From Clostridia bacterium (lineage in GTDB: Bacteria > Bacillota > Clostridia > Oscillospirales > CAG-272): a stretch of DNA of 46,975 nucleotides. Position 1 is the first letter of the stretch; each line of letters starts with the position of its first letter. Positions 22,606-31,283 of the stretch are shown in pieces. A program made the translations under genes and the position numbers. Location: the NCBI GenBank assembly GCA_017387685.1, contig JAFOEU010000102.1, positions 1 through 46,975 of the forward strand, in the 5' to 3' direction. The notes beneath the pieces were generated by a model, which was given only the letters and a program-made list of their open reading frames with translations, did no database searches and was not told where the DNA came from.

Positions 22606-25358
22606 TCCTCGTCTCTCTTTTTCTTGAGAGCAACAGCGGTCGCAATTGCACCAACTACTGCAGCCGCAGAAACAGCGGATGCGCCGCAGCCCTTCTTTTC
22701 GGGAGCGGGCTCGGTGACCGCGGGAGCCTCGGTCGTAGCAGGCGCTTCGGTGATAGCGGGAGCTTCTGTTACAACGGGAGCTTCGGTCTCGGGTGCGGTA
22801 GTGGTCTCGGGAATTTCGGGAGCTTCGCCTGCCTTCCAGCCGGTAAGCTGCTCGATCAGCTCGATGATAGCATCACCGCGGCTGATATAAGCATCTGCCG
22901 TGGGATGGCTTGCGATTCCAAGCTCCTTGCCGCTGCAGGGCTTGAGCTTGAGGTAAGTGATATGAGTGTCACCCGAGCTGCGGAGCTCTTCGACTACCTG
23001 CTTGATCTGAGGAGTCCAACCGGTGCTCATCATACCGTATGCGTAAATGATCTCCGCGTCCGGATTCTTCGCGCGGACGTCAAGAAGGAATGACTTAAGA
23101 GCTGCGCTAAATTCAGCTGCGGTAAGACCGGTAACGCTACCCGAGGCATCGTTAGTACCCGCGTTGATAACGATAACGTCAGCCTTACGCTTGAAATCGT
23201 ACTTCACGCCCTCACGGTTGTAGTCGTCAAGGGATGCGTAAAGCAGGGGGATAAGTCTTTCTGTCGTGTTGCCGTAGTTGCGGGCGATACCTCTGCCCGA
23301 AACTGCGATTACACTATAATCTGCACCGAACGCGTTTGCAATATACTCGGAATAGGTCTTGGTAGCATCCTCGGTAGCGGTGCTCCAGGACGTAGTAGTG
23401 CTCGCCTCCTTGGATGCGGAGTAACCGACTGTGATCGAGTCGCCAACGAATTCGATAAGTCTTGCCTTCTCTGCGGGAGGAGCGAGCTTTTCGCCGTCGT
23501 TAAGCTTAAGTGAAACGAGAGCGGCGGTCGATGAACGCGCGTTGCTTCTCTTTACAACACGAATGGTGTGGGTGCTGTTAGGATCAAGTCCCTCTGCAAG
23601 AGTTACTGTCTGATTTGCCTTGGTAAGTACAACGTCGGGCTGTTCAACGCCATCGATAAATATCTTGATATACGCGTTGTTACCTCCGCCGGGAGCGTTC
23701 GATACGATCTCTGCGCGGACTCCGCTGCCCTTGAAGGAGAATTCAAATCCCGACGCGGACCAGTTGAAATAGTGCTTTCCGTCCATCGAATAGGTTCTAC
23801 CGAGCCAGCGGACCTCGTTTTCGATATCAAAGAAGAGCTTTGCGGGATTAGTGGTGGTTACGGTTGCGGTATACACTTCTTCCTTCACTCCGTTTGCAGA
23901 CATAATTTTAATGTAGAAGGTGTTGGTTTCCTTATAGAGCTTAACGGGATTTGCCATCTCCTTGGTGAGTTCCTTATCGGAGTATACCTTGAAGGTATTA
24001 CCCGCGGAGGTGGTGATCGCCACCTTGTATTCGTCCTTGGTTACGCTGTCCTTGAGAGTCTTTGCACTCTTATCGACGGTACCGGTGCTCGGAACGCCGT
24101 CAACGACCGACTTGGCGGGATCGTCCTTGGGGCTTCTGTAGGTATTATCCTTCATATCGACCTCGGTAGTCGACTGAGGAAGCGAGAGTGCGGTGGGGAT
24201 ATTATCGAAGGTGTTGCCCTTGACAACGAACTTCGATGCGAGATCGCGGGAGTCGGTCGCACCGTGGATAGCTATGAAGTTATCCGAAGCAACACCCGAA
24301 ACCTTGAATACGTTGTCGATAATGTTGAAGTACACGTTATCGCTCTTGATCTGCGGAACGATGATGTTATTGTTCGAAGCAACGCCCGAATCATTGTCGA
24401 TAAAGACGTTGTTGGTAATATTAACGGTAACCTTGGAGCATCCGGCTACGTTCTTGACCATATTGTGTCCGCCCGCACCCGTGGTGACGTTGCAGTTGAG
24501 AATCTGATTGGTCTTCTGTCTGAACATCGAGTCACGAACGGTATAGATCGCCTCGCCGCCTGCCTGAACTACGCTGGACATAGCGATGAATCCAAACATC
24601 TGCTTGGTGGATGCCGCGTCAAAGTAGATACCGGATGCATCCATTGCGTCAACGTCAAGATTGAATCCGGGGGCGGTTGTCATACCCTCAAAGCGGATGT
24701 TTTCGCAGATAAGGTTACGCGAGTAGTCATTTACCGCCTTATCGGGATAGTAGGAATAGCAATAAAAGGGACCGTTTCCCGAGGTGGTGTAGCCGTAAAC
24801 GAGCATATTCTTATAGGTAAGAGTAATATTGCCCGCCACACCATAGTTGGAACGGAGCATGCCGGCACCGGAGATAGCGATACCGTCAATGGTAACATTG
24901 TGGCAATCGTAAACTGCCTTATTGGGCGCATTGATACCAACGTGCCAGCTTGTGGTAAGGACAGCCTCGCCCTGACCGCGCTCGGGATTACGGGTCCAAT
25001 CATCTGTCTTCTCATTGCCCTTTACGTTGGGGTTGATACCCGCTTTAGGTCCGAGAATAGTGACGTCCTTCTTGATCGTCACACCCTCGGCGTATGTACC
25101 TGCGGCAAGAATGACAGTTCCACCAGCGGGAACAGCTTCAAGCGCGGCACCGAGAGTAGAAAATCCGGTTGTACCGACAACAACGGAATAAGTCTTGTCA
25201 CCGACCTTGATATCAGTTGCAGTGCCTGCCGCCGCAGAGAGCGCAAGGTCAACAACTACGGTGTCGGCGGGAACTACTTCAGCCGCAGCGGGAATGGCAA
25301 AGCCAAAGCTCGCTGTGAGCATTGACAGTAATAATAAAGCGGAAATAATACGTTTCAT
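22602..25358 (-). CDS. Secreted multidomain beta-helix and SGNH carbohydrate-esterase-like protein
   Basis: A 918-residue surface protein. Signal peptide (1-27); right-handed parallel beta-helix (about 65-420, with many N-ladder stretches such as NVTIDGIAISG and ITNNVFIDN); a short beta domain (about 430-505); a jelly-roll like that of CE2 esterases (about 515-620); an SGNH hydrolase (about 640-830) with block I FVGDSITVGY, VINAGTND and the HPTADAY catalytic pair; a TEAP-repeat linker; and a C-terminal KKGCG, membrane segment and KKKRDEE tail that should anchor it. It probably deacetylates or otherwise trims polysaccharide outside the cell. GGAGG site 8 nt before the ATG. Confidence 0.82.
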   Translation of the reverse strand: MKRIISALLLLSMLTASFGFAIPAAAEVVPADTVVVDLALSAAAGTATDIKVGDKTYSVVVGTTGFSTLGAALEAVPAGGTVILAAGTYAEGVTIKKDVTILGPKAGINPNVKGNEKTDDWTRNPERGQGEAVLTTSWHVGINAPNKAVYDCHNVTIDGIAISGAGMLRSNYGVAGNITLTYKNMLVYGYTTSGNGPFYCYSYYPDKAVNDYSRNLICENIRFEGMTTAPGFNLDVDAMDASGIYFDAASTKQMFGFIAMSSVVQAGGEAIYTVRDSMFRQKTNQILNCNVTTGAGGHNMVKNVAGCSKVTVNITNNVFIDNDSGVASNNNIIVPQIKSDNVYFNIIDNVFKVSGVASDNFIAIHGATDSRDLASKFVVKGNTFDNIPTALSLPQSTTEVDMKDNTYRSPKDDPAKSVVDGVPSTGTVDKSAKTLKDSVTKDEYKVAITTSAGNTFKVYSDKELTKEMANPVKLYKETNTFYIKIMSANGVKEEVYTATVTTTNPAKLFFDIENEVRWLGRTYSMDGKHYFNWSASGFEFSFKGSGVRAEIVSNAPGGGNNAYIKIFIDGVEQPDVVLTKANQTVTLAEGLDPNSTHTIRVVKRSNARSSTAALVSLKLNDGEKLAPPAEKARLIEFVGDSITVGYSASKEASTTTSWSTATEDATKTYSEYIANAFGADYSVIAVSGRGIARNYGNTTERLIPLLYASLDDYNREGVKYDFKRKADVIVINAGTNDASGSVTGLTAAEFSAALKSFLLDVRAKNPDAEIIYAYGMMSTGWTPQIKQVVEELRSSGDTHITYLKLKPCSGKELGIASHPTADAYISRGDAIIELIEQLTGWKAGEAPEIPETTTAPETEAPVVTEAPAITEAPATTEAPAVTEPAPEKKGCGASAVSAAAVVGAIATAVALKKKRDEE

Positions 25359-25388
25359 TAGAACGCCTCCTGTAAAAGTGTTGTTTTA

Positions 25389-25417
25389 ATTATACCATAT
25401 TTGCCAGCGTAGGTCAA
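25389..25417 (-). promoter_or_regulatory. Promoter of the beta-helix/sialidase-like operon
   Basis: Minus-strand TTGACC (25412-25417), 17 nt, TATAAT (25389-25394), 31 nt before the start codon. Confidence 0.75.
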
Positions 25418-25868
25418 TAGTTTTTTAATTTTCGTACACATATTTATATAAAAGGAAGGAATAACAATGCGAGAGATCTTTTGGTAGGTTTTCTTCCTTA
25501 TTATATAAAGCTTTATGTATTTTTTATGAATACGGTTTTGAAGGAAGTGCAGGCAAAACTTGCATTTTTATTTTTTCATTCGAAACATATTATTTCTGAA
25601 GAAAGTGAAAAAATAACTGTATAAAGTCAAAAGCCTCCCAAGTGCGGCACATCCGAGTCTTTTTTGTGCCGACTATTTTGCACACGAATTAATCGAACAG
25701 GTATTTTCGGTTCAGATTAGGCACATATAGCCGATCCTCGCCCTTCAGGCTCAATAATTCAAAATGCAACATTTTTCAAAAAAGTGTCAAATTCAACTTA
25801 CGGTTTATAATCTTATGAACAATTGGTTAATTCTATGTAAAAAACATTAACAATTTTTACAATATCCG
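25418..25868. other. Gene-free stretch between divergent operons
   Basis: AT-rich. The main structure is a hairpin at 25641-25684 (CGGCACA with TGTGCCG, 10 bp counting one bulge). A T-rich run at 25560-25580 follows a weak stem. I see no credible gene. Confidence 0.45.
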
Positions 25869-25953
25869 TTGACAAAATACTCATTATGTAATATAATATT
25901 CCTGTACATTTTCCGCGGGCACTCCTTATGTAAATTGCCGTTAGCATAAGGGG
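25869..25953 (+). promoter_or_regulatory. Promoter and structured leader of the peptide transporter operon
   Basis: TTGACA (25869-25874), 17 nt, TATAAT (25892-25897). The mRNA leader is about 118 nt and holds a 9-bp hairpin (25922-25930 with 25945-25953, one G-U pair) near the 5' end, which may stabilise the message or regulate it. Confidence 0.72.
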
Positions 25954-26022
25954 CGCTGTCTTTGCGGTTTAGTGACAAAAATAATGAGGAACAACCTCAA
26001 AAATTCAATGGAGGAACACCAA

Positions 26023-28473
26023 ATGTTCAAGAGAATTCTTTCGGTTGCTCTTGCACTTGCAATGCTCGTTTCTTGCTTCGCTCTCGCAGCATGTAAGGAC
26101 GACGGTTCTCTCAAGAGAGACCCCAATGCAGAGTACACCTACAACACATTCCTTTCCACCTTCCCCACGGTTTGGAACAACCACACCTACCAGACCCAAA
26201 CTGACTCCGAGATCATCGGTTACACCGAGACCGGTTTCTACACCTTCGATTACAACGAGACCCTTGACGGTTACAAGATCGTTCCCGATATGGCAACCGC
26301 AGAGCCCGTAGACGTTACCGCTGAGTACGTTGGCGAGCAGTGGGGCATCGCTGAAGGCGACACCGCTAAGGCTTGGAAGATCACCCTTCGTCAGGATATC
26401 AAGTGGGAAGACGGCACTCCCATCAACGCTCACGATTTCGTTGAGTCCGCTAAGAGACTTCTCAACCCCGTAGCTAACAACTACAGAGCTGACTCTCTCT
26501 ACCAGGGCAACCTCGTTGTCCACAACGCTAAGAATTACTTCTACGGCGGCAAGACTGTCACCCTTCCTTCGGATGACATTTACGAGGTTTACTCCGCAGA
26601 TCTCGATTCTAAGCTCGTATTCTCTCTCGCTGCTCCCAGCGAAGACAGAAACTGCGAAGTTTCTATGAGAACCTCCATGGGCTTCCCTGCATCCTACGAC
26701 GCAGCTAAGTGCGCAGCTTACATCGCTGACGGTTATCTCCCCGGCTCCGCATTCACCGTAGAAGTAGCAGCTACCATGGAAGGCAAGACCTTCGCTGAGA
26801 TCAAGGCTGACGCTACCATGAAGGCAGCTTGGGACGCTCTTATCGGCTGGTGGCAGACCGAGCCCAACGAGGAGCTTGACTTCTTCGTTGCAGAGCAGAC
26901 CTACGAGGAGATCTCCTTCGATACCGTTGGTGTCAAGGCAGTTTCCGACTATGAGCTCGTTCTCATCATCGACAAGCCTCTCGAGGGCTTCTACCTCCTC
27001 TACTCCCTCACCGGTGCTTGGCTCGTTAAGACCGATCTTTACGACTCCTGCATCACCATGACCGACGGTGTTTACAACATCACCTACGGTACCTCCGCAG
27101 AGACCTATATGTCCTACGGCCCTTACAAGCTCCAGTCCTTCCAGGCTGACAAGCAGATCGTTCTCGTAAAGAACGACCAGTTCTACGGCTACAACGACGA
27201 GGCTAACAAGAACAACTACTGGACCACCAAGATCGTTTACGATTACATCCAGAACGGCGAGACCGCTATGGAAGCTTTCCTTCAGGGTAAGCTTGATGCT
27301 AAGGGACTTGACGTAGACCAGATGGCTGAGTACTCCAAGTCCGAGCACACCTACTACACCACCGGCGACTCCACCTTCTTCATCGCTATCAACCCCGACC
27401 TCGACGCTCTCAAGGCTGAGCAGGAAAAGGTTGGCGCAAACATCAACAAGACCATCCTTACTGTTAAGGAGTTCCGTCAGGCTCTCTCCTTCACTCTCGA
27501 CCGCGCAGCATTCTGTCTCGCAACTTCTCCCTCCAATGCTCCTGCATTCGGCGCATACTCCAGCCTCATCATCTCTGACCCTGAGAACGGTACCGCATAC
27601 CGCACCACCGCTCAGGCTAAGGACGTTCTCGTAGACTTCTGGGGCGTTAAGGATGAGATCGGCGACGGTAAGCTCTACGCTACCATCGACGACGCTATCG
27701 ACTCCATCACCGGCTACAACCTTGAGATGGGTAAGGAATACTTCAACCTCGCTTACGACAAGGCTATCGCTGACGGTCTCCTCAAGGAAGGCGACACCAT
27801 CGAGATCTGCGTTGGTATCCCCAACCCTGAGGCCAAGTTCTACAACAACGGTTACGACTTCCTCGTAAACAACTACACCGAGGCTGTTAAGGGCACCAAG
27901 CTCGAGGGCAAGCTCACCTTCACCAAGGACGATACCATCGGTAACGGCTTCTCCGACGCTCTTAAGGCAAACCAGGTTGACCTCCTCTTCGGAGTAGGAT
28001 GGACCGGTTCCGCACTCGATCCTTACGGACTCATGGAGGCTTACACCTCTTCTGATTACCAGTACGACCCCGCTTGGAACACCACCACCGAGACTCTTAC
28101 CCTCGCTATCGAAGGCAAGAACTACACTGCAACCGTTTGGGATTGGACTCTCGCTATCATGGGCGAAAAGGTAACCCTTACCGCTGATGACAAGTCCACC
28201 ATCGAATACTCCTGCGGTACCGCAGACAAGAAGCCCGAGGAAAGACTTAACATCCTCGCAGCTCTCGAGGGCGCAGTTCTCCAGACCTACGACATGATCC
28301 CGATCATGGACGACGCATCCGCAGCCCTCAAGGGTGTGCAGATCAAGTACTACACCGAGGAGTACATCTACGGTGTTGGTCGTGGCGGCATTAAGTACAT
28401 GCAGTACTACTACTCTGACGCTGAATGGGATGCATTCGTTGCAGAGCAGGGCGGCACTCTTAACTACAAATAA
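26023..28473 (+). CDS. oppA: Oversized oligopeptide-binding lipoprotein (family 5)
   Basis: An 816-residue lipoprotein. The start at 26023 has GGAGG 8 nt upstream. The signal peptide ends in lipobox LAAC. The mature part has family 5 features (LRQDIKWEDGTPINAHDFV; a C-terminal DLLFGVGWTGSALDPYG stretch). Family members are usually 530-600 residues, so about 200 are extra, spread over the mid part. It captures peptides (substrate inferred) for the permeases coded downstream. Codon choice is very uniform (GGC, CTC, TAC, AAG), a sign of high expression. A strong hairpin after the stop separates it from the rest of the operon. Confidence 0.88.
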   Translation: MFKRILSVALALAMLVSCFALAACKDDGSLKRDPNAEYTYNTFLSTFPTVWNNHTYQTQTDSEIIGYTETGFYTFDYNETLDGYKIVPDMATAEPVDVTAEYVGEQWGIAEGDTAKAWKITLRQDIKWEDGTPINAHDFVESAKRLLNPVANNYRADSLYQGNLVVHNAKNYFYGGKTVTLPSDDIYEVYSADLDSKLVFSLAAPSEDRNCEVSMRTSMGFPASYDAAKCAAYIADGYLPGSAFTVEVAATMEGKTFAEIKADATMKAAWDALIGWWQTEPNEELDFFVAEQTYEEISFDTVGVKAVSDYELVLIIDKPLEGFYLLYSLTGAWLVKTDLYDSCITMTDGVYNITYGTSAETYMSYGPYKLQSFQADKQIVLVKNDQFYGYNDEANKNNYWTTKIVYDYIQNGETAMEAFLQGKLDAKGLDVDQMAEYSKSEHTYYTTGDSTFFIAINPDLDALKAEQEKVGANINKTILTVKEFRQALSFTLDRAAFCLATSPSNAPAFGAYSSLIISDPENGTAYRTTAQAKDVLVDFWGVKDEIGDGKLYATIDDAIDSITGYNLEMGKEYFNLAYDKAIADGLLKEGDTIEICVGIPNPEAKFYNNGYDFLVNNYTEAVKGTKLEGKLTFTKDDTIGNGFSDALKANQVDLLFGVGWTGSALDPYGLMEAYTSSDYQYDPAWNTTTETLTLAIEGKNYTATVWDWTLAIMGEKVTLTADDKSTIEYSCGTADKKPEERLNILAALEGAVLQTYDMIPIMDDASAALKGVQIKYYTEEYIYGVGRGGIKYMQYYYSDAEWDAFVAEQGGTLNYK

Positions 28474-28513
28474 GATAGAATTCTCTTCTGTCTGACTCAA
28501 ACATAATGTTTGA

Positions 28514-28556
28514 GACATACGACTCCCCGAGGGACACCCCTCGGGGCAGTCGTGTC
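28514..28556 (+). terminator. Large hairpin after the binding-protein gene
   Basis: Arms 28514-28533 and 28538-28556 pair with two small mismatches (core CCCCGAGGG/CCCTCGGGG). No U tract follows, so it probably protects the oppA message and lowers readthrough into the permease genes, rather than ending the operon. Confidence 0.65.
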
Positions 28557-28688
28557 TAAAAGGGCAATTTTCACAGACGGCAAATTTTGTTTGCAAGTCT
28601 TTCAAGAACACGTTGTGGATATTTTATTTCCGTTTCTTTAGAAAAGAGTGAACACAAGCGTTTTTGAAGGCGTGCAAATGCAATTTGC

Positions 28689-28711
28689 ATGCCGAATTTT
28701 ATTTTCGGCAT
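28689..28711 (+). other. Hairpin in the oppA-oppB spacer
   Basis: ATGCCGAA (28689-28696) pairs with TTCGGCAT (28704-28711); flanking TGCAAA/TTTGCA sequences can lengthen it. It lies in the 308-nt spacer 28474-28781, which otherwise holds the hairpin at 28514 and no gene. Confidence 0.5.
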
Positions 28712-28781
28712 CTTTGCATTTCAAAAAGAAAAACTTTTTTCGCAAAAACACAGCCGCAAAAGCGGCAAGAAAGAGGACAAC

Positions 28782-29750
28782 ATGTTTAAATACGTTCTGA
28801 AAAGAATTGGTTTGATGCTTGTGGTATTCTTCATCATCATCTCAATTTGTTTCGTACTCGTCAAGCTCCTCCCCAATACCGAAGCAACACAGTTCGGTAA
28901 AGACAGGGCGATCATAGAGCAAAGACGCGCACAGCTCGGCTACGACAAGCCTCTGATCGTGCAGTACGGTATCTTCATTCAGAAAACGCTTCTCGGCTTC
29001 AACTGGGGCGTTTCGGAAGAGCTCTACCGCGGTCAGGACGTCTGGCAGATATTCGTAAGCAAGCTCCCTCCCACAATGCTCGTAAACACGTATACGATGC
29101 TGATCGCAGTACCGATAGGTCTTCTTCTCGGTATCTACTCCGCGCTCAAGAAGAACAAGTGGCAGGACCACGTTATCTCGACAGGCGTTATGATCTTCAT
29201 TTCGGTTCCTTCATACGTATATGCATTCCTCGTTCAGTATCTCCTCTGCTTCAAGCTGACGGGCTGGGTAGGTAAAGAGGTCTTCCCGCTTCAGATGCAG
29301 GCGGGTACCGACTACTTCTCCTGGGGTATGTTCGTTTCGCTCATTCCCGCTATCCTCTCGCTCGGCTTCGGTACCATTGCAGGACTTGCAAGATACACCA
29401 GAGCAGAGCTCTGCGAGGTACTGACTCAGGAATATATGCTTCTTGCAAGAACCAAGGGTCTTACCCGCGGACAGGCTACCGTCCGCCACGCGCTCCGTAA
29501 CTCGATGGTTCCGATCTTCCCCATGATCATGGGTGAATTTATCGGTATTATCGGCGGTTCGCTCATCATCGAGCAGATCTTCGGTATCCCCGGAGTAGGT
29601 CCGCTCTATATCAACTCGATCACAGCACGCGACTACAACTTCTTTATGCTCCTTTCCGCATTCTACACCATCATCGGTCTTGCAAGCGGACTTCTCGTTG
29701 ACCTGAGCTACGGATTTGTAGATCCCCGCATCAGAATGGGAGAGAAATAA
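28782..29750 (+). CDS. oppB: Oligopeptide ABC transporter permease OppB
   Basis: A 322-residue membrane protein; start at 28782 supported by GAGG 6 nt upstream (the frame is open further up but without a site). Six membrane segments, a DppB/OppB-type N-terminus (FKYVLKRIGLMLVVFF), RAQLGYDKPLIVQY, and an EAA loop (LLARTKGLTRGQATVRHALR). Normal family length, unlike its partners. Pairs with the OppC-type protein coded directly after it (stop and start overlap as TAATG). Confidence 0.92.
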   Translation: MFKYVLKRIGLMLVVFFIIISICFVLVKLLPNTEATQFGKDRAIIEQRRAQLGYDKPLIVQYGIFIQKTLLGFNWGVSEELYRGQDVWQIFVSKLPPTMLVNTYTMLIAVPIGLLLGIYSALKKNKWQDHVISTGVMIFISVPSYVYAFLVQYLLCFKLTGWVGKEVFPLQMQAGTDYFSWGMFVSLIPAILSLGFGTIAGLARYTRAELCEVLTQEYMLLARTKGLTRGQATVRHALRNSMVPIFPMIMGEFIGIIGGSLIIEQIFGIPGVGPLYINSITARDYNFFMLLSAFYTIIGLASGLLVDLSYGFVDPRIRMGEK

Positions 29751-31279
29751 TGGATTATCAGAATATACCCAAGGAAAAATTCGTATTTGCGGATCCCAAC
29801 CGCAGAACGGGCGACAAGAAGTTTGATACGAAGCCCGTAAGCTACGCAAAGGACGTATGGACTCGCTTCTGCAAGAACAAGTCCTCCGTTGTTGCGGCTT
29901 GCATCATCGTATTCCTCCTTCTCTTCTCGATCCTCGTTCCGATCATTGCCTCCACCACCTATTCCGAGGCACTCACTGACACCACCTACCTTCAGTATGC
30001 AAAGCTGACCCCCAAGAACAATCTCCTCGCGCCCCTCGGCATCTGGGACGGCTGTCAGAAGACCACTCTTAACAAGGCGACCTACGACTATTGGCAGGCT
30101 ATCACCGAGGAGACCGGCTTCACCATTATGCCCAAGATCTACAAGGCGGGCTACAGCCAAGGCGGTCCCGCATCGCGCTCCACCTACTATGACGTTAAGA
30201 TCGACACCTATATCAAGAACGGTATGACTTACCTCACTCTCACCGAGGCACAGTTCAAGGATATTCAGGCATGGCAGAATGAGACCGGCATTCAGGTCAT
30301 CTATCCTGCTGTCAACATCAAGAAGATCAAAAACGAGATGTATAAGTCGGACGCTAATATCTGGTACGAAAACGATATGAAGGGCGCTCCTATTATGCAG
30401 AACGGCAAATACCAGGACATCTACCTTAACTCCGGCAACGAGGACGGCTACGACAGCCTTCGTATTGACGGTGATGACGGTTCTCTTCGTTACGCCCGTA
30501 TCGGCGGTACCTCGGATAACAAGTCCTATATCGTCCGCGTATTCAAGTACACCTACTTCCAGTACCGCTACGGCTTCGAGCCCTCCTTCCTCTTCGGTAC
30601 TAACGCAAAGGGTCAGGACCTCCTCACCCGTCTTGCTGCCGGCGCGCGTTTCTCGCTCGTTCTCGCAGTATGCATTTCCGCTATCAACCTCTTTATCGGT
30701 GCCATCATCGGTTCTATCGAGGGTTATTACGGCGGCGCGATCGATATCATCATCGAGCGTATAATCGATATTTTGGGCGGCGTTCCCTCTATGGTCGTTA
30801 TGGCGCTCTTCCAGCTCCATCTGGCATCAAAGGTCGGACCTGTCTGGTCAATGGCATTTGCGTTTATACTGACCGGATGGATCGGTATGTCGGCGAGAAC
30901 CCGTATGCAGTTCTACCGCTTCAAGCGTCAGGAATACGTTCTTGCGGCAAGAACTCTCGGTGCATCCGACCGCAGACTTATGTTCAAGCATATCTTCCCC
31001 AACGCAATGGGTACTCTTATTACCGGTAGCGTACTTTCGATCCCCGGAGTTATCTTCTCCGAGTCGTCTCTCACCTACCTCGGAATCGTAAACCTCGAGT
31101 CCTCGACTCAGACCTCCGTCGGTACCCTTCTCTCCAACGGTAACGGTATGCTCGCATCCTTCCCGCACATTATCTTCTTCCCCGCACTCTTTATCTCTCT
31201 TCTCGAGATCTCCTTCAACCTCTTCGGCAACGGTCTCAGAGATGCATTCAACCCGTCACTGAAGGGAATCGAGGACTGA
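29750..31279 (+). CDS. oppC: Oligopeptide ABC transporter permease OppC with large extracellular insertion
   Basis: A 509-residue protein; normal OppC is about 300. The N-terminal cytoplasmic part and first membrane segment (about 47-67) are normal. Residues about 70-280 form an extra, polar, probably extracellular domain rich in Tyr, Asn and Thr. After that the sequence returns to family form (FGTNAKGQDLLTRLAAGARFSL, EAA loop LAARTLGASDRRLMFKHIFPN). The insertion lies in the first outer loop, where it could touch the large binding protein. Coding frame is unbroken. Confidence 0.88.
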   Translation: MDYQNIPKEKFVFADPNRRTGDKKFDTKPVSYAKDVWTRFCKNKSSVVAACIIVFLLLFSILVPIIASTTYSEALTDTTYLQYAKLTPKNNLLAPLGIWDGCQKTTLNKATYDYWQAITEETGFTIMPKIYKAGYSQGGPASRSTYYDVKIDTYIKNGMTYLTLTEAQFKDIQAWQNETGIQVIYPAVNIKKIKNEMYKSDANIWYENDMKGAPIMQNGKYQDIYLNSGNEDGYDSLRIDGDDGSLRYARIGGTSDNKSYIVRVFKYTYFQYRYGFEPSFLFGTNAKGQDLLTRLAAGARFSLVLAVCISAINLFIGAIIGSIEGYYGGAIDIIIERIIDILGGVPSMVVMALFQLHLASKVGPVWSMAFAFILTGWIGMSARTRMQFYRFKRQEYVLAARTLGASDRRLMFKHIFPNAMGTLITGSVLSIPGVIFSESSLTYLGIVNLESSTQTSVGTLLSNGNGMLASFPHIIFFPALFISLLEISFNLFGNGLRDAFNPSLKGIED

Positions 31280-31283
31280 TACT

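Noticed and set aside
22602-25358. Long plus-strand open frame (585 codons) opposite the beta-helix gene
   Set aside because: It is antisense to a gene with signal peptide, ribosome binding site and clear domains; it arises from biased codon use.
26005-28611. Minus-strand open frame of 868 codons opposite oppA
   Set aside because: Low-complexity Val/Leu/Glu/Gly-rich product with no start signal; it mirrors the strongly biased codons of the binding-protein gene.
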